From contig NZ_AUCX01000019.1 of NCBI RefSeq assembly GCF_000429985.1, positions 1 through 64,000 of the forward strand: DNA of 64,000 nt, in the 5' to 3' direction. Positions 1-8,537 of the stretch are shown in pieces. Each line of letters starts with the position of its first letter. Position 1 is the stretch's first letter. The DNA comes from Maridesulfovibrio bastinii DSM 16055 (GTDB taxonomy: Bacteria; Desulfobacterota; Desulfovibrionia; Desulfovibrionales; Desulfovibrionaceae). A model generated the notes under the pieces. The model searched no databases, was not told where the DNA came from, and worked only from the letters and a program-made list of their open reading frames with translations. Both the position numbers and the translations under genes were made by a program.

Positions 1-204
1 AGTCTTATGCTGTATGAGCAGTTTGGAAATTTAAAATTCAAGTATCGAAATAGATCGTTTTGGTGTCGAGGCTATTATGTCGACACGGTAGGTAAAAATA
101 CTGCAAAGATAAAAGAATATATCCGGCACCAACTTGAAAGTGATAAATTGGGAGATCAATTATCTCTCCCATATCCGGGTAACCCGTTCACGGGTCGCAA
201 GTAA
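1..204 (+). mobile_element. tnpA: IS200/IS605-family transposase TnpA, C-terminal part
   Basis: The reading frame is open from base 1, so the gene begins outside the window. Only the last 67 or so residues are present. The stretch FGNLKFKYRNRSFWCRGYYV followed by DTVGKN and IKEYIR is the characteristic C-terminal part of the Y1 HUH single-strand transposases of IS200/IS605. In this family that region carries the helix bearing the catalytic tyrosine (here one of the tyrosines around GYYVDT or IKEYI). TnpA moves the element as single-stranded DNA by recognising end hairpins, and matching hairpins lie directly downstream. No tnpB is seen on this side. Whether the element is intact cannot be judged from the window. 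Confidence 0.85.
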
Positions 205-230
205 CAGAAATGCAGCTGTCAGACTTTTAA

Positions 231-305
231 ATATGCGCCTGTTAGGGCGCTGCTGGTAACAGAGCCTTACAGGCGCATATGAAAAACCACCGGCTATGCC
301 GGTGG
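231..305 (+). repeat. IS200/IS605 right-end hairpins
   Basis: Two inverted repeats follow the transposase stop. A 12-bp stem pairs atatgcgcctgt (231-242) with acaggcgcatat (269-280). An 8-bp stem pairs ccaccggc (287-294) with gccggtgg (298-305) around a TAT loop. A short GC-rich hairpin just past tnpA is the usual right-end recognition structure of this family, and cleavage normally falls a few bases beyond it, so the element end is probably near 310-320. The exact cleavage site cannot be fixed without an empty site. Confidence 0.7.
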
Positions 306-445
306 ATACTTATTATGTGAAAAAAATTGTTTTACGATGCTCAGATCGTTAACTGTATATTCACCACAACTATGGATAGTGGCTGTACAGGTCTAACCTA
401 ATGTTATGAATTTGTTTAAGTCTGTCATTAGCTATAGAAAGTTAA

Positions 446-1582
446 TTAACAAAAAGCCCCATATTTAGAATCAGCTAACTTAGAAATAGCTATTCCTTCC
501 ATTTCAATAAGCCATCCTGGACGGCAGACGGCTCCTTTAACCATTATCCATGCTAGAGATTCTGGAAGTGATTCCCGCAAAAATGAATTAACAAGTTGAG
601 CGTCTGACGGATCTCTCAGGTAAATGACTAGAATTTTGAGATCTTCCATCTCAGCTTTATATTGTTGTAATAGAGCTTCTATATTGATCAGGGTTCTTTC
701 AGCCTGCTTTATTACATTTTGAGGATGAAGAATTTCACCATTTAAATCAATGCTGGCTGTACCAGAAATATAATAATGAGAACGATCTCCGTACATTACT
801 CTCGTTGCTCTTTCAAAAGTGACATTATAGTCATAGGTGGGGCACAAATAATCTGGAGCATTCATATAAGTTATCTGATCCGGGTTTATTCCTGTGATGC
901 AAAGAGTATCCATATTGATCAGATTAGAAGCACAGTAGCCTGATCCTTCTATTCCAGTACTCGCAATGTAATGACTTTCTTTAGTTAATCCTGCTGAATC
1001 AAACAATTCACGTCGAGCATCAACCATTCCCTGATAATTATTGTCTATATCCCGCACATATATCCATGTCCTTATGACATTATCGCGGATTGTTGCTTTG
1101 TATTTTGATATTGCCGAATCAAGATATGTAAAAGCCTGATGTGTCTGTTCATAGGATGAACCAGCTATACCAATTTTACTTTTGATCCATTGGCTACAAT
1201 AGTTACCGTGTGTTACTGAAATATTTTCTTGTGCTTTGTTTACTTTAATACTGCCGGCAGTGGTTTTGATGTGGTACGCTTCTAATGCAATCTTTCCTCC
1301 CATAGCTGGAGGCTGTCCTATTATGCTTATGAAACTTTGTTCCTCAATATCCTTAATTCTCTGCTTCAACAGCGGAAGTTGGTTTGCTATATCACTGAGA
1401 TGGAATCTTAAAAAAATTCCACTTTCATCTGAAAGTCCTTCCTGTTGCATTACCTCTTTATATTGCCCTAAAATATCCTGAACTGATCCAGTAAAGTCCA
1501 GTCCATGTCTTGATTCTGCAGCTATATATATTTCATCGCCAAGATTACTTTTATATTTTGAAAAAGAGATAGGATTACTCAT
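446..1582 (-). CDS. Rid/YjgF-superfamily protein, chorismatase-like
   Basis: A 378-residue protein. The C-terminal third contains YYISGTASIDLNGEI followed by a helix with NVIKQAERTLINIEALLQQY, the signature layout of the Rid (YjgF) fold. The GTASI form and the extra N-terminal domain of about 200 residues resemble the FkbO/Hyg5/XanB2 chorismatases, which hydrolyse chorismate to benzoate-type products. Classical RidA proteins are only about 130 residues, so this is not a simple RidA. No signal peptide is visible, so it is probably cytosolic. It stands alone beside an insertion-sequence end, in AT-rich DNA. The substrate is unproven; family placement is moderately sure, chorismatase activity is inference. 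Confidence 0.6.
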   Translation of the reverse strand: MSNPISFSKYKSNLGDEIYIAAESRHGLDFTGSVQDILGQYKEVMQQEGLSDESGIFLRFHLSDIANQLPLLKQRIKDIEEQSFISIIGQPPAMGGKIALEAYHIKTTAGSIKVNKAQENISVTHGNYCSQWIKSKIGIAGSSYEQTHQAFTYLDSAISKYKATIRDNVIRTWIYVRDIDNNYQGMVDARRELFDSAGLTKESHYIASTGIEGSGYCASNLINMDTLCITGINPDQITYMNAPDYLCPTYDYNVTFERATRVMYGDRSHYYISGTASIDLNGEILHPQNVIKQAERTLINIEALLQQYKAEMEDLKILVIYLRDPSDAQLVNSFLRESLPESLAWIMVKGAVCRPGWLIEMEGIAISKLADSKYGAFC

Positions 1583-2023
1583 TTATACAACCATTAAATA
1601 TTCTTTTAGGTGCTTAAAAAAATGCAAAATTTTAATTTAAAAGCAGTTGAATAGATATCTTGAAATACAATTTAAAATTTTCTTAAAAAGAATATCTATT
1701 TATAATCTACAATAAAGCAACAATTACAAGGAATATAATTTCTATAGCTAAAAAGAAGATTTTGAATGCATTTGCATTAGATAATCAAAGTCTTTTTTGA
1801 AGAGATTTTATTAGTCAGAAGCAAAATTTGTTCTAAGCATAGATTTTCTTTCAGCCTGCTTGAGCTTTGAGAAAGATAAAAAGTAGTATTATATTTTTTA
1901 AGGCTTTGGTTAGTAGAGTTGAAATAATAGAAAAATTGTAATGCTGGCAGACTTATTAATTAAAATAGCTATGTGCGGGTATTCAGTATTGTTCAATATT
2001 GATGCGAATATATTTTGTTATTC
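1583..2023. other. AT-rich intergenic region
   Basis: About 440 bases, strongly AT-rich, with no open frame of useful length. It should hold the promoter of the Rid-like gene on the minus strand, but I cannot pick a convincing -35/-10 pair. A short inverted pair (atagatatctt near 1650 and aagaatatctat near 1688) is the only structure noticed. Confidence 0.4.
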
Positions 2024-2067
2024 AAAAAAATCCTGCAATTCAAACTTTTGATTTAAATTGCAGGATT
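2024..2067 (-). terminator. Rho-independent terminator of the DsrE-like gene
   Basis: Read on the minus strand, a stem formed by 2056-2065 and 2031-2040 (tcctgcaatt against aattgcagga) is followed by seven T residues (2030-2024). It lies just past the stop codon of the DsrE-family gene. Confidence 0.75.
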
Positions 2068-2079
2068 CCAGTTAAAAAA

Positions 2080-2433
2080 CTAAGGTTTGATATAAGCACA
2101 GCCTTCGTGCTGTAATCTGCATAGTTCTACTATACCAGCTGGAACAATTTCACACTGTTCAAGCATTTGTTCTTTTTTGAAACCAAATTTCTTCATTGAA
2201 TTGTTACAGAGGCAAAATCTTACGCCCTGCTTATGAAGAGTTTTGATAGTTTCAACTTGATTTTGGGCCAGATCCTGCTTGAAAAGTTTGATTGCATCGC
2301 CATTTGCAACCATATGAATTTCCGCATCCTCTCCAGAAACAGCTGCAAGCATATTGGTAATGTTAGTTAATCCCATAACAAGTGCGCTGCCTTCATCATC
2401 CTGATCGAGGTGGAAAACCACTTTGTAATTCAT
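2080..2433 (-). CDS. DsrE/DsrF-like family protein
   Basis: A 117-residue single-domain protein. The opening KVVFHLDQDDEGSALVMGLT, the middle IHMVANGDAIKLF, and VRFCLCNNSMKKFGFKKEQM followed by VPAGIVELCRLQHEGCAYIKP match the small DsrE/F-like fold (COG1416 type). In this family a cysteine in the RFCxCNNSM loop can carry persulfide sulfur, and that loop is present here with two cysteines. Such proteins are common in sulfate reducers, where they are linked to sulfur relay, though the exact partner is unknown. It is monocistronic, ending in its own terminator. Family confidence is good, specific role unknown. Confidence 0.8.
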   Translation of the reverse strand: MNYKVVFHLDQDDEGSALVMGLTNITNMLAAVSGEDAEIHMVANGDAIKLFKQDLAQNQVETIKTLHKQGVRFCLCNNSMKKFGFKKEQMLEQCEIVPAGIVELCRLQHEGCAYIKP

Positions 2434-2628
2434 CGGACTAATTCTCCCTAAAAGGTGTTTAAATTATAGGTCGGGACCATACTGCTACATTAATGAACAG
2501 GCAAGCATGAGTTGCTGCCAATTTTAAATTTCTTGAGTCTGATGTTTATAGCTTGATATAGACATTATATTATTAAGGTTGTATATATTATAAAAATTTT
2601 GTCTCAAACAAACATAGAAGAGGGATAT

Positions 2629-2823
2629 ATGAGCGAGCCTAAAAAAAGTGTAGATTATATTTTTCATGGTCTGGATGCTCTTGATATACTGCTTTGTTCT
2701 AAAGAAGCTGAAAATCTTGATGTAAGAAAAATTGTTGGGTTACTTCATCCTGTGCTGGAGGATGCCAAAAGGCGTGCTTTAACTGAATTGCAGGCTCGTA
2801 GCGGTTTGAAAGCAAAAGAATAA
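2629..2823 (+). CDS. small conserved-looking protein, function unknown
   Basis: A 64-residue acidic/basic mixed protein starting MSEPKKSVDYIFHGLDALDI. An upstream in-frame TTG at 2599 exists, but the ATG at 2629 is preceded by AGAAGAGGG at suitable spacing, so I take the ATG. No cysteines beyond one, no membrane segment, predicted mainly helical. It is divergent from the DsrE-like gene and ends before a strong hairpin terminator, which supports it being a real transcription unit. I do not recognise a family. Confidence 0.6.
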   Translation: MSEPKKSVDYIFHGLDALDILLCSKEAENLDVRKIVGLLHPVLEDAKRRALTELQARSGLKAKE

Positions 2824-2862
2824 ATGATTTTTAAATAAATCTACTGTTTTGGTAAAAGAAAT

Positions 2863-2896
2863 AAAAGGGCATCCGTTTTTTTGCGGATGCCCTTTT
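2863..2896. terminator. bidirectional Rho-independent terminator
   Basis: Perfect 13-bp stem aaaagggcatccg (2863-2875) against cggatgccctttt (2884-2896). A-rich and T-rich flanks serve both the small plus-strand gene and the convergent TPR gene. Confidence 0.85.
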
Positions 2897-2990
2897 AACT
2901 TACTGTTTAGAACTTAGTTTATTCTGTTTCATTAAAATTAAAACTTTTCATAATAACCAATTAATTGGGGGAGAGTAGAGTCCAGCTTGG

Positions 2991-5066
2991 TTAGTATGGG
3001 AAAATCTGGCTTTTAGTTGGGCCAATTTTTGACATTTTTCCATCAATAGCATTCATTCTGGCTTTTGCTGCCTCTTTCTGCGTCTTTGTATCAGCACGTT
3101 TAATAACTGTTTTTAAAAGTTTCTTAGCTGTTTCATATTGTCCTTTCATTTCATAAATCATTGAGGACCGGTACATTGCAGTTACTGCCCATATATTTTG
3201 CTCTGGATATTCATAAGCAAGCTTCAAGTATAACTTAAGGGATTTTTCCTTTTGGCCCATGGCGTATTCACCTTCAGCTATCCAGAATAATATTTCAGCT
3301 TGTAGTTCAGGTTTAAGTTCTGCGTGTTTTTTCCAAATTTCTTCAAGTATCACTTGAGCTTTATGCTTGTCTCCCTTCTGCTGAATTAATAAGGCCAGCT
3401 TCAATTCTTTTTCAGGCTCTAAAGAGCCTCCTGCGTTTGATAATTGAGAGTATAGCTCTAAGGCCGCAGCTTCATCACCAAGAAGAAGCTCATATTCCGT
3501 TTTAGCTACAAGGAATTCAATTTTTGCCTGCGGATTTAATTTTTCGACATCAATATGTTTAAGATAAAATCCTGCAAGCTTAAACTCTCTTTTGCTTATC
3601 GCGATTCTTGATAAAGCTATATAGCTGTCTGCGCCAAGTGCTGATTCCGGGAAAAGATATGCTGCTCTGCGTAAATTAGTGACATTATGATCTGATTCTA
3701 TTGTTCGGTTCATCTCAGCAAAAAGGAGTAGTCTATCTAAAGGATGACTGTTTATAACTGAATTAATATCTTTTTCAGATACAGCTTTCCAGAACGAAGA
3801 ATTAATATCAGGGAAATATTCCAGACCGGCAGCAGAACAAAGGCTTGAAGCTATAAAGAAAATATCTTTTCGTCCTGCCTCTGTTGAGGAAAGAATTTTG
3901 CTGAATGGGGTTTTGAAAGCTATACATCCTGCCAGCCTCAAGCTGAGGGGTAAGTTTGAAATATCAATATGTTCCCATGTTGCTTTAGCTTGTTCCAGAT
4001 TATCGCTTAAAAAGCTGAAAGCCAGTTTGTAATTTTGAAGGGCGTTTACCAGATCACCTGATAATAAGAGAGAACCTGTTTCGCGATCAATTGTGGAAAG
4101 GGCTTCGTTGGGGTCCATTTTCATCAATTTCACTCTGAAAGCAGCCCATGCTGGAGAAGATGGGTCAGGTAGTTTCCAAATGTTATCTGATCCAATGGCA
4201 GAGGAGAGTGTTCCTGAAGCAAGAAAAGCCCAGGGATGAATCAGGCCGTTATCTTTAAACTTGTTTAATTCCTGAGTTGTTTTTCCTGTTTCTGCAAAAG
4301 TCAAAACTCCTTGCCAAAAAGTTTTAACAAGGTCATCGGATAATTCTGAGATAATTTCTTTTGAGTTTTCTATTGATCCAAGGCTTGCTGCTGCCAAAGA
4401 TTTTGAAATCAGAATCCGGTCATTATCGTTTACCATTGTAGCGTTACCGGAAATAATTTCAGGAGCAGTGCTGTTCACATCGCCATTATGCCATTGCTTA
4501 CTGACATTCAGAACAAAGTAAGTGGTAGGCCAAACAGTTGAAGCCTGTTTAATGGCTTGGTCTAAAATCATGCGTCTTGCTTCCGAAGCAGGGACCGGAG
4601 TAACTAGATAGCTCCAGAACATGTTCCTCCAGACATCAAACCAATAGCTTTTAAATTCAGTTTCTTTTTCAAACTGCTTTTTAAGTTTTTGGTCATCCAT
4701 TAATTTTGCAGCCTGACTAAACCATATAAAAGATTGATCCGGCTTACCGAAGGATCTTAAAACCTGTCCACCCAACCAGAGTCTTTTAACTTCTGTTGAA
4801 TTATCATTAAAAGAAGGGGTGCTTTGAAGAATTTTCATAGCTTCAGAGTAACGCCCAAGTAAGTATGAGGTGTTAGCACGTTTCATTATAAGTTCCGGAG
4901 ATTCATCATGTTGCGAGTATGAATCAGAAAGAATATCCCAGGCTCCGTAATCTTCAAGCCAGGATTCAAAACTTTGTTTTTGGGGAGCGGCAGAAACATT
5001 AAGTCCAGATCCGAATAGAGATAGAGCCAATGCTGCAGACATAAATATTTTTTTATTTTTCATCAT
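2991..5066 (-). CDS. exported TPR-repeat protein
   Basis: About 691 residues. I chose the double ATG at 5066/5063 because it opens a good Sec signal peptide (MMKNKKIFMSAALALSLFGS, cleavage near VSAA-AP). An upstream in-frame start at 5144 would add a second hydrophobic stretch and is less likely. Repeats of the TPR type occur near residues 50-90 (SYLLGRYSEAMKIL), 540-600 and 610-680 (AMGQKEKSLKLYLKLAYEYP, then YEMKGQYETAKKLLKTVI). A periplasmic scaffold or assembly role is inferred from signal plus TPRs only. It has no operon partner and is flanked by 2 kb of apparently empty DNA upstream. No closer function recognised. Confidence 0.75.
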   Translation of the reverse strand: MMKNKKIFMSAALALSLFGSGLNVSAAPQKQSFESWLEDYGAWDILSDSYSQHDESPELIMKRANTSYLLGRYSEAMKILQSTPSFNDNSTEVKRLWLGGQVLRSFGKPDQSFIWFSQAAKLMDDQKLKKQFEKETEFKSYWFDVWRNMFWSYLVTPVPASEARRMILDQAIKQASTVWPTTYFVLNVSKQWHNGDVNSTAPEIISGNATMVNDNDRILISKSLAAASLGSIENSKEIISELSDDLVKTFWQGVLTFAETGKTTQELNKFKDNGLIHPWAFLASGTLSSAIGSDNIWKLPDPSSPAWAAFRVKLMKMDPNEALSTIDRETGSLLLSGDLVNALQNYKLAFSFLSDNLEQAKATWEHIDISNLPLSLRLAGCIAFKTPFSKILSSTEAGRKDIFFIASSLCSAAGLEYFPDINSSFWKAVSEKDINSVINSHPLDRLLLFAEMNRTIESDHNVTNLRRAAYLFPESALGADSYIALSRIAISKREFKLAGFYLKHIDVEKLNPQAKIEFLVAKTEYELLLGDEAAALELYSQLSNAGGSLEPEKELKLALLIQQKGDKHKAQVILEEIWKKHAELKPELQAEILFWIAEGEYAMGQKEKSLKLYLKLAYEYPEQNIWAVTAMYRSSMIYEMKGQYETAKKLLKTVIKRADTKTQKEAAKARMNAIDGKMSKIGPTKSQIFPY

Positions 5067-5410
5067 AATACCAGCCTGTATAATCAATAAAATGGATATG
5101 AAAAATACCGGGATAAATTCGTGATTAAATTTATCCGGTAACATCTATCAAACTTGATTGCCTTAATGACCTGAATCAGGTCAGCGGTAAAGTCAAATGT
5201 AAATAACAAAGTCCTATGAAGAGGAAAATGAAAATGTGAAATTTCAATTAAGAATATGGTCAAATATCCATGAGCCAACTTGGGAGATATAAAAAGTTCT
5301 CAAGCGGTCTAATCAGGTTTAATTGAATTCGCATTATAAGGATGTCTTCGATGAACCTTAATTTAAGATTAAAAATAGTAAAACATGAGCATAGAAGGAT
5401 GGTATTTTTT

Positions 5411-5492
5411 AAATTTAGCTCTTAGCTTAAAATCTCAAAAATATGAATATGGATAAGGATGTAATCAAAAAAAACGCTTAGGAGCTAAATTT
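5411..5492. repeat. long-arm inverted repeat in non-coding DNA
   Basis: aaatttagctc (5411-5421) pairs exactly with gagctaaattt (5482-5492), and pairing continues imperfectly inward (cttagc against gcttag). It is followed by a short T-tract after 5500 (tttttttac). It could be the stem of a structured RNA or a relic of a mobile-element end. Confidence 0.4.
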
Positions 5493-6032
5493 GAGTCGGC
5501 TTTTTTTACTAAATTTATAGGAAAGTTTTAGCTGACCTTTATATAAATAAATAATGTATAAATTTAATATGTTAATAGAATAGATATTCAAAGGGGAAGA
5601 ATGAGACATTACTATTATATTTGTAAAATTATCGATAAGTTAGTTATTTCAGGTAGGTAGAGTATTTTTATTTTTAGTAAAGTTTACATAATTTACATTA
5701 TGCGACAAAAATTAATATCATAAAATACAGTGAGTTATTAAGCTTTGACCAAATTGACCTGCTAATTAATGAGCTAATCCGGTTTTAAATTGTAACTGCC
5801 AATAAGCTGAACCCCATTCAGAACACTCAAATGGATATTTAGATGCCTAGGCATATATTGATATCAATTTAATGGTTTGAGCTTAATTTTGACTTGTTGT
5901 GATCCTGTTTTAAATAGGTTTATTCTCACTTTTAAGACACAGATGCAGTTCTCAGGTGGTTAGAAATGTATCCTTATTATGTTTACTTTTTGGTAAAACT
6001 GGAGCAGCTATTCTTATATGTTTGGCTGGGGT

Positions 6033-6232
6033 TGAGAAATTACTTTTCTAAATTCTCAATTCTATAATGAGCTTCAATCTAAATTCTACTCGATAATTTT
6101 GGATGAGAAATTTGCATTTATGATATTTTGTCAGACTTCCAAAATGAGAAATTAACAAAAGGTAGTTTTCACACTAAATTCTCAATATTAATTTAATTAA
6201 ATGTTAACTTACAATTGAGAACTATTTTCTCA
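6033..6232. repeat. cluster of TGAGAAATT-type words in both orientations
   Basis: Forward copies near 6033 (tgagaaat), 6104 (tgagaaattt), 6145 (tgagaaatt) and 6214 (ttgagaa). Inverted copies near 6051 (aattctcaat), 6177 (aattctcaat) and 6226 (ttctcat). Pairing forward and inverted copies gives several possible small stems. The word is AT-rich and some chance repetition is expected. Confidence 0.4.
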
Positions 6233-7417
6233 TTAGGCCTCACCATACCGAGAATTACTTGTGGATAGTTGAGATAACTCACTCTCCCCTTTTATGGAGA
6301 TGAATAGTAAATATTACTGCCTAATGAGGTAATGAAAAAATTATATGGGTGTCTGCTTATAGTTAGTATGCTCAGCACCATGCGTGAAATATCTGTTTCT
6401 ATATGCATGCTCTCAAGGACTGCGGAAATAAAAAGACTGCAGCGTTAGATCAAAGGATCGCAACTTATTTATGGGATTAGAACGAAGAGCAATGTAATTA
6501 ATTCTCAATTTTTTAGGCTGTTACTAAATTTAATCTTTCAAAGTTAATGGAATCTGTTTGCAAAAATTTTATCTGATTATGCGAGCTGTTAAATGAATAC
6601 TTTAATTTCTTATTCAATTCTCTCTAGTCATTAAATAACCAATACCCTACTCATGATAGGTCATCCTGAATCAAAAATTATTATGATCGTTTAGCATGGC
6701 GTTAACATTTATTCCAACCTTTCAGGGTTATGGGATAGTTTCTTAAGTTAATGTTCTACTTTAACTTAACGGATAATACCCTTTGTAAAGGTCAACTTTT
6801 GGTTGCCATAATTGCAGACCACCCTAATCCGGTTATAATATTGGTGTAGCGTTAATAAAAAATTATTTCTAAAATTATAAGTCTAAATTTCTATTTTAAG
6901 GGTTTAAAAAAAATAAATTGATATCTAGTTCGAAAAATTAGATTTTTGCAACAGAAGCTAATTTAGGGGAATTTAAAAAGAATTAGACCTATTTCAAAAT
7001 TTTATAACGAAATAAATGATCATATCTAGGTGAAATAAGTACTTAAAACACCTTCATGCGCTATAATTTAGTCCTCAAATATCGCAAACTTTGTCAATCT
7101 TGCTTTGTCTATTGCAGAGAAATTTTCTCGCCGAATCGAGAGGCTCTTTCTATCTAAGAGCAAGCGCCCTTCTTGGTATTTGATAAAATTTTCAAACTTA
7201 TTCTATGAACGATTGCTACAGATATGAATATCGCGTTGGCGTATTTTGCTAGAGAAAGTGAAATTGACTTCCTAAATTTTTACTGATTTGCTGGATACTC
7301 TTTTACTTCTCGCTGGTATGAATTCTGGCAGTATCTAAATTAGGGACCTGTTCTTTATAGCCTTATCTTCAATTTAATTTTATTTTTTGATCCTAGGAAT
7401 ATGTTCAGTTCTTGAAG

Positions 7418-7978
7418 TTAAGCTTCAGCTTTTTGTCCAAAAAATTCTTCTATAAAATTGCTATCTACAAGAACGTAGTCTGCTCCGGTTAAAGCAATTG
7501 TTGAAAGATTATATTCTGAATTGAGACTGGATATTGTGAGTGAACAATCGAGTTCATGAATTTTTAAAATCTGACTTCCATTGGCTATTTCATTTATATT
7601 TTTAGAAGCCATAAATATAAGTGAAGCTCCTGCTCCAGCTGCGACCAACATTTGGGAACTATTTACAATTCCATTAATGCTGACATTAACCTGCCCTTTG
7701 CTCATGGTGTTGCAAGCTTTAAGAGATTCAATTGAAAATTTGAGCGTAGGAATAATGTTGGGGCTGAGTGTTAAAATTTTTCGAGAAGCACACAAAATAT
7801 CATTTTCATACTTTTCTTTAATTTGAATAAACAAGGGGATGTTCGTGTGCTGCATATATTTCAAAATTTCAGAACTCTCTTTGTTCTCTATTTCTGAAAT
7901 ATACACTCCATGTAAAATCCCAAGTTGCAAAAAAAGTTTAATTTCATCCACTGTTGATGGGCAAAGAATAAATTTCAA
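7418..7978 (-). CDS. transaldolase/FSA-like protein, apparently degenerate
   Basis: I start at TTG 7978 (aaggg about 8 bases upstream). The longer open frame reads through a terminator and gives poly-lysine, which is not real. The 186-residue product begins MKFILCPSTVDEIKLFLQLG, laid out like fructose-6-phosphate aldolase/TalC (MKFFLDTAxxDEIxxxxxLG). LKFSIESLKA aligns with the segment carrying the Schiff-base lysine. The family Asp of LDTA is Cys here, the TTNPS motif is replaced by YISEI, and the later Ser/Arg loop is not recognisable. Length is slightly short (family about 215). It may be an inactive or altered-specificity paralogue. Fold assignment is moderate. Confidence 0.5.
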   Translation of the reverse strand: MKFILCPSTVDEIKLFLQLGILHGVYISEIENKESSEILKYMQHTNIPLFIQIKEKYENDILCASRKILTLSPNIIPTLKFSIESLKACNTMSKGQVNVSINGIVNSSQMLVAAGAGASLIFMASKNINEIANGSQILKIHELDCSLTISSLNSEYNLSTIALTGADYVLVDSNFIEEFFGQKAEA

Positions 7979-8009
7979 AATTAGACCCTTAATATTTTGA
8001 TTAAAAAAG

Positions 8010-8056
8010 AAAAGACAGAGCCTTAATGATTTATACCATAAGGTTCTGTCTTTTTT
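8010..8056. terminator. bidirectional Rho-independent terminator
   Basis: A 16-bp stem pairs aaaagacagagcctta (8010-8025) with taaggttctgtctttt (8039-8054), one G-U pair, with A and T tracts on both sides. It ends the dapL-folK-TRASH unit on the minus strand, before the transaldolase-like gene. Confidence 0.85.
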
Positions 8057-8153
8057 AGAAACATTATAAAAAAAAATGCAGGTATTATGCTGATCTTTGA
8101 TACGGTGAAGCCGGAATATTGCTATTCCACAAAGAGCAGCAAAAATCTTAAAA

Positions 8154-8465
8154 TCAGGCTTCTTCTTTTTCTTTTTCTTTTTCCTCGGATTCAATTTTTT
8201 CACCGGGAATTTCAGCACCTATGCTTTTAAGATATTTGTCACGACATTCGTAAGAACAAAAGCAAAAAACCTTATCCCCATTTTTTACTCTAATCCCACT
8301 GTCTTTTTTTACATAAGTGCCACATACCGGGTCTTTTATCATTTCTCCGGTACTGGCCATTTTTTGCTGATTTTTAGCAGCCTGTTCCTGTTTTTTCTGC
8401 TTATCACCTGAAAAAAGTTTCCAGGCTATAAAAAGAGCAACAGCTATAACCAGAAATTTAATCAT
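8154..8465 (-). CDS. membrane-anchored TRASH/YHS-type metal-binding protein
   Basis: 103 residues from the ATG at 8465, which has GGAG 8 bases upstream. An N-terminal transmembrane helix (FLVIAVALFIAWKLF, residues 4-18) is followed by a charged linker. A cysteine-rich module then follows with Cys48 in DPVCGTYV and Cys68, Cys70 and Cys74 in CFCSYECRDKYL. That spacing is typical of TRASH/YHS domains, which bind a single metal ion. The tail is very acidic (ESEEKEKEKEEA). It follows folK by 72 bases with a hairpin between. Likely an anchored cytosolic metal-binding protein; metal and partner are unknown. Confidence 0.7.
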   Translation of the reverse strand: MIKFLVIAVALFIAWKLFSGDKQKKQEQAAKNQQKMASTGEMIKDPVCGTYVKKDSGIRVKNGDKVFCFCSYECRDKYLKSIGAEIPGEKIESEEKEKEKEEA

Positions 8466-8500
8466 TAATTCTCCGTTGTTAACGAAGGGCGTCTGTATAA

Positions 8501-8531
8501 CGGTCATGGCCGAAAAAATCGACCATGACCG
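8501..8531 (-). promoter_or_regulatory. hairpin between folK and the TRASH gene
   Basis: cggtcatgg (8501-8509) pairs with ccatgaccg (8523-8531). It sits just after the folK stop and about 35 bases before the next start, with no T-tract worth the name on the minus strand. It could be a weak terminator, an attenuator or an mRNA-stability stem. Confidence 0.5.
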
Positions 8532-8537
8532 AATATT

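Larger units (their letters stand above)
5279..7417. other. 2.1-kb AT-rich region without convincing genes
   Basis: No open frame above 60 codons lies in this stretch. It holds a long-range inverted repeat (5411-5492), a cluster of TGAGAAATT/AATTCTCA words (about 6033-6232, with further copies near 6490), one near-match to a DnaA box on the minus strand (tgtggatag at about 6259) and a 19-codon frame with a good ribosome-binding site (5601-5660). It could be a decayed insertion, a regulatory region or contain unannotated small RNAs. I cannot decide from sequence alone. Confidence 0.5.

Noticed and set aside
6241-6270. DnaA-box-like tgtggatag, hence a possible replication origin
   Set aside because: Only one imperfect box, no dnaA, dnaN or gyrB nearby and no box cluster.
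7979-8218. N-terminal extension of the transaldolase-like frame with a poly-lysine run
   Set aside because: The extension reads through the bidirectional terminator at 8010-8056 and overlaps the TRASH gene in another frame. TTG 7978 has its own ribosome-binding site.
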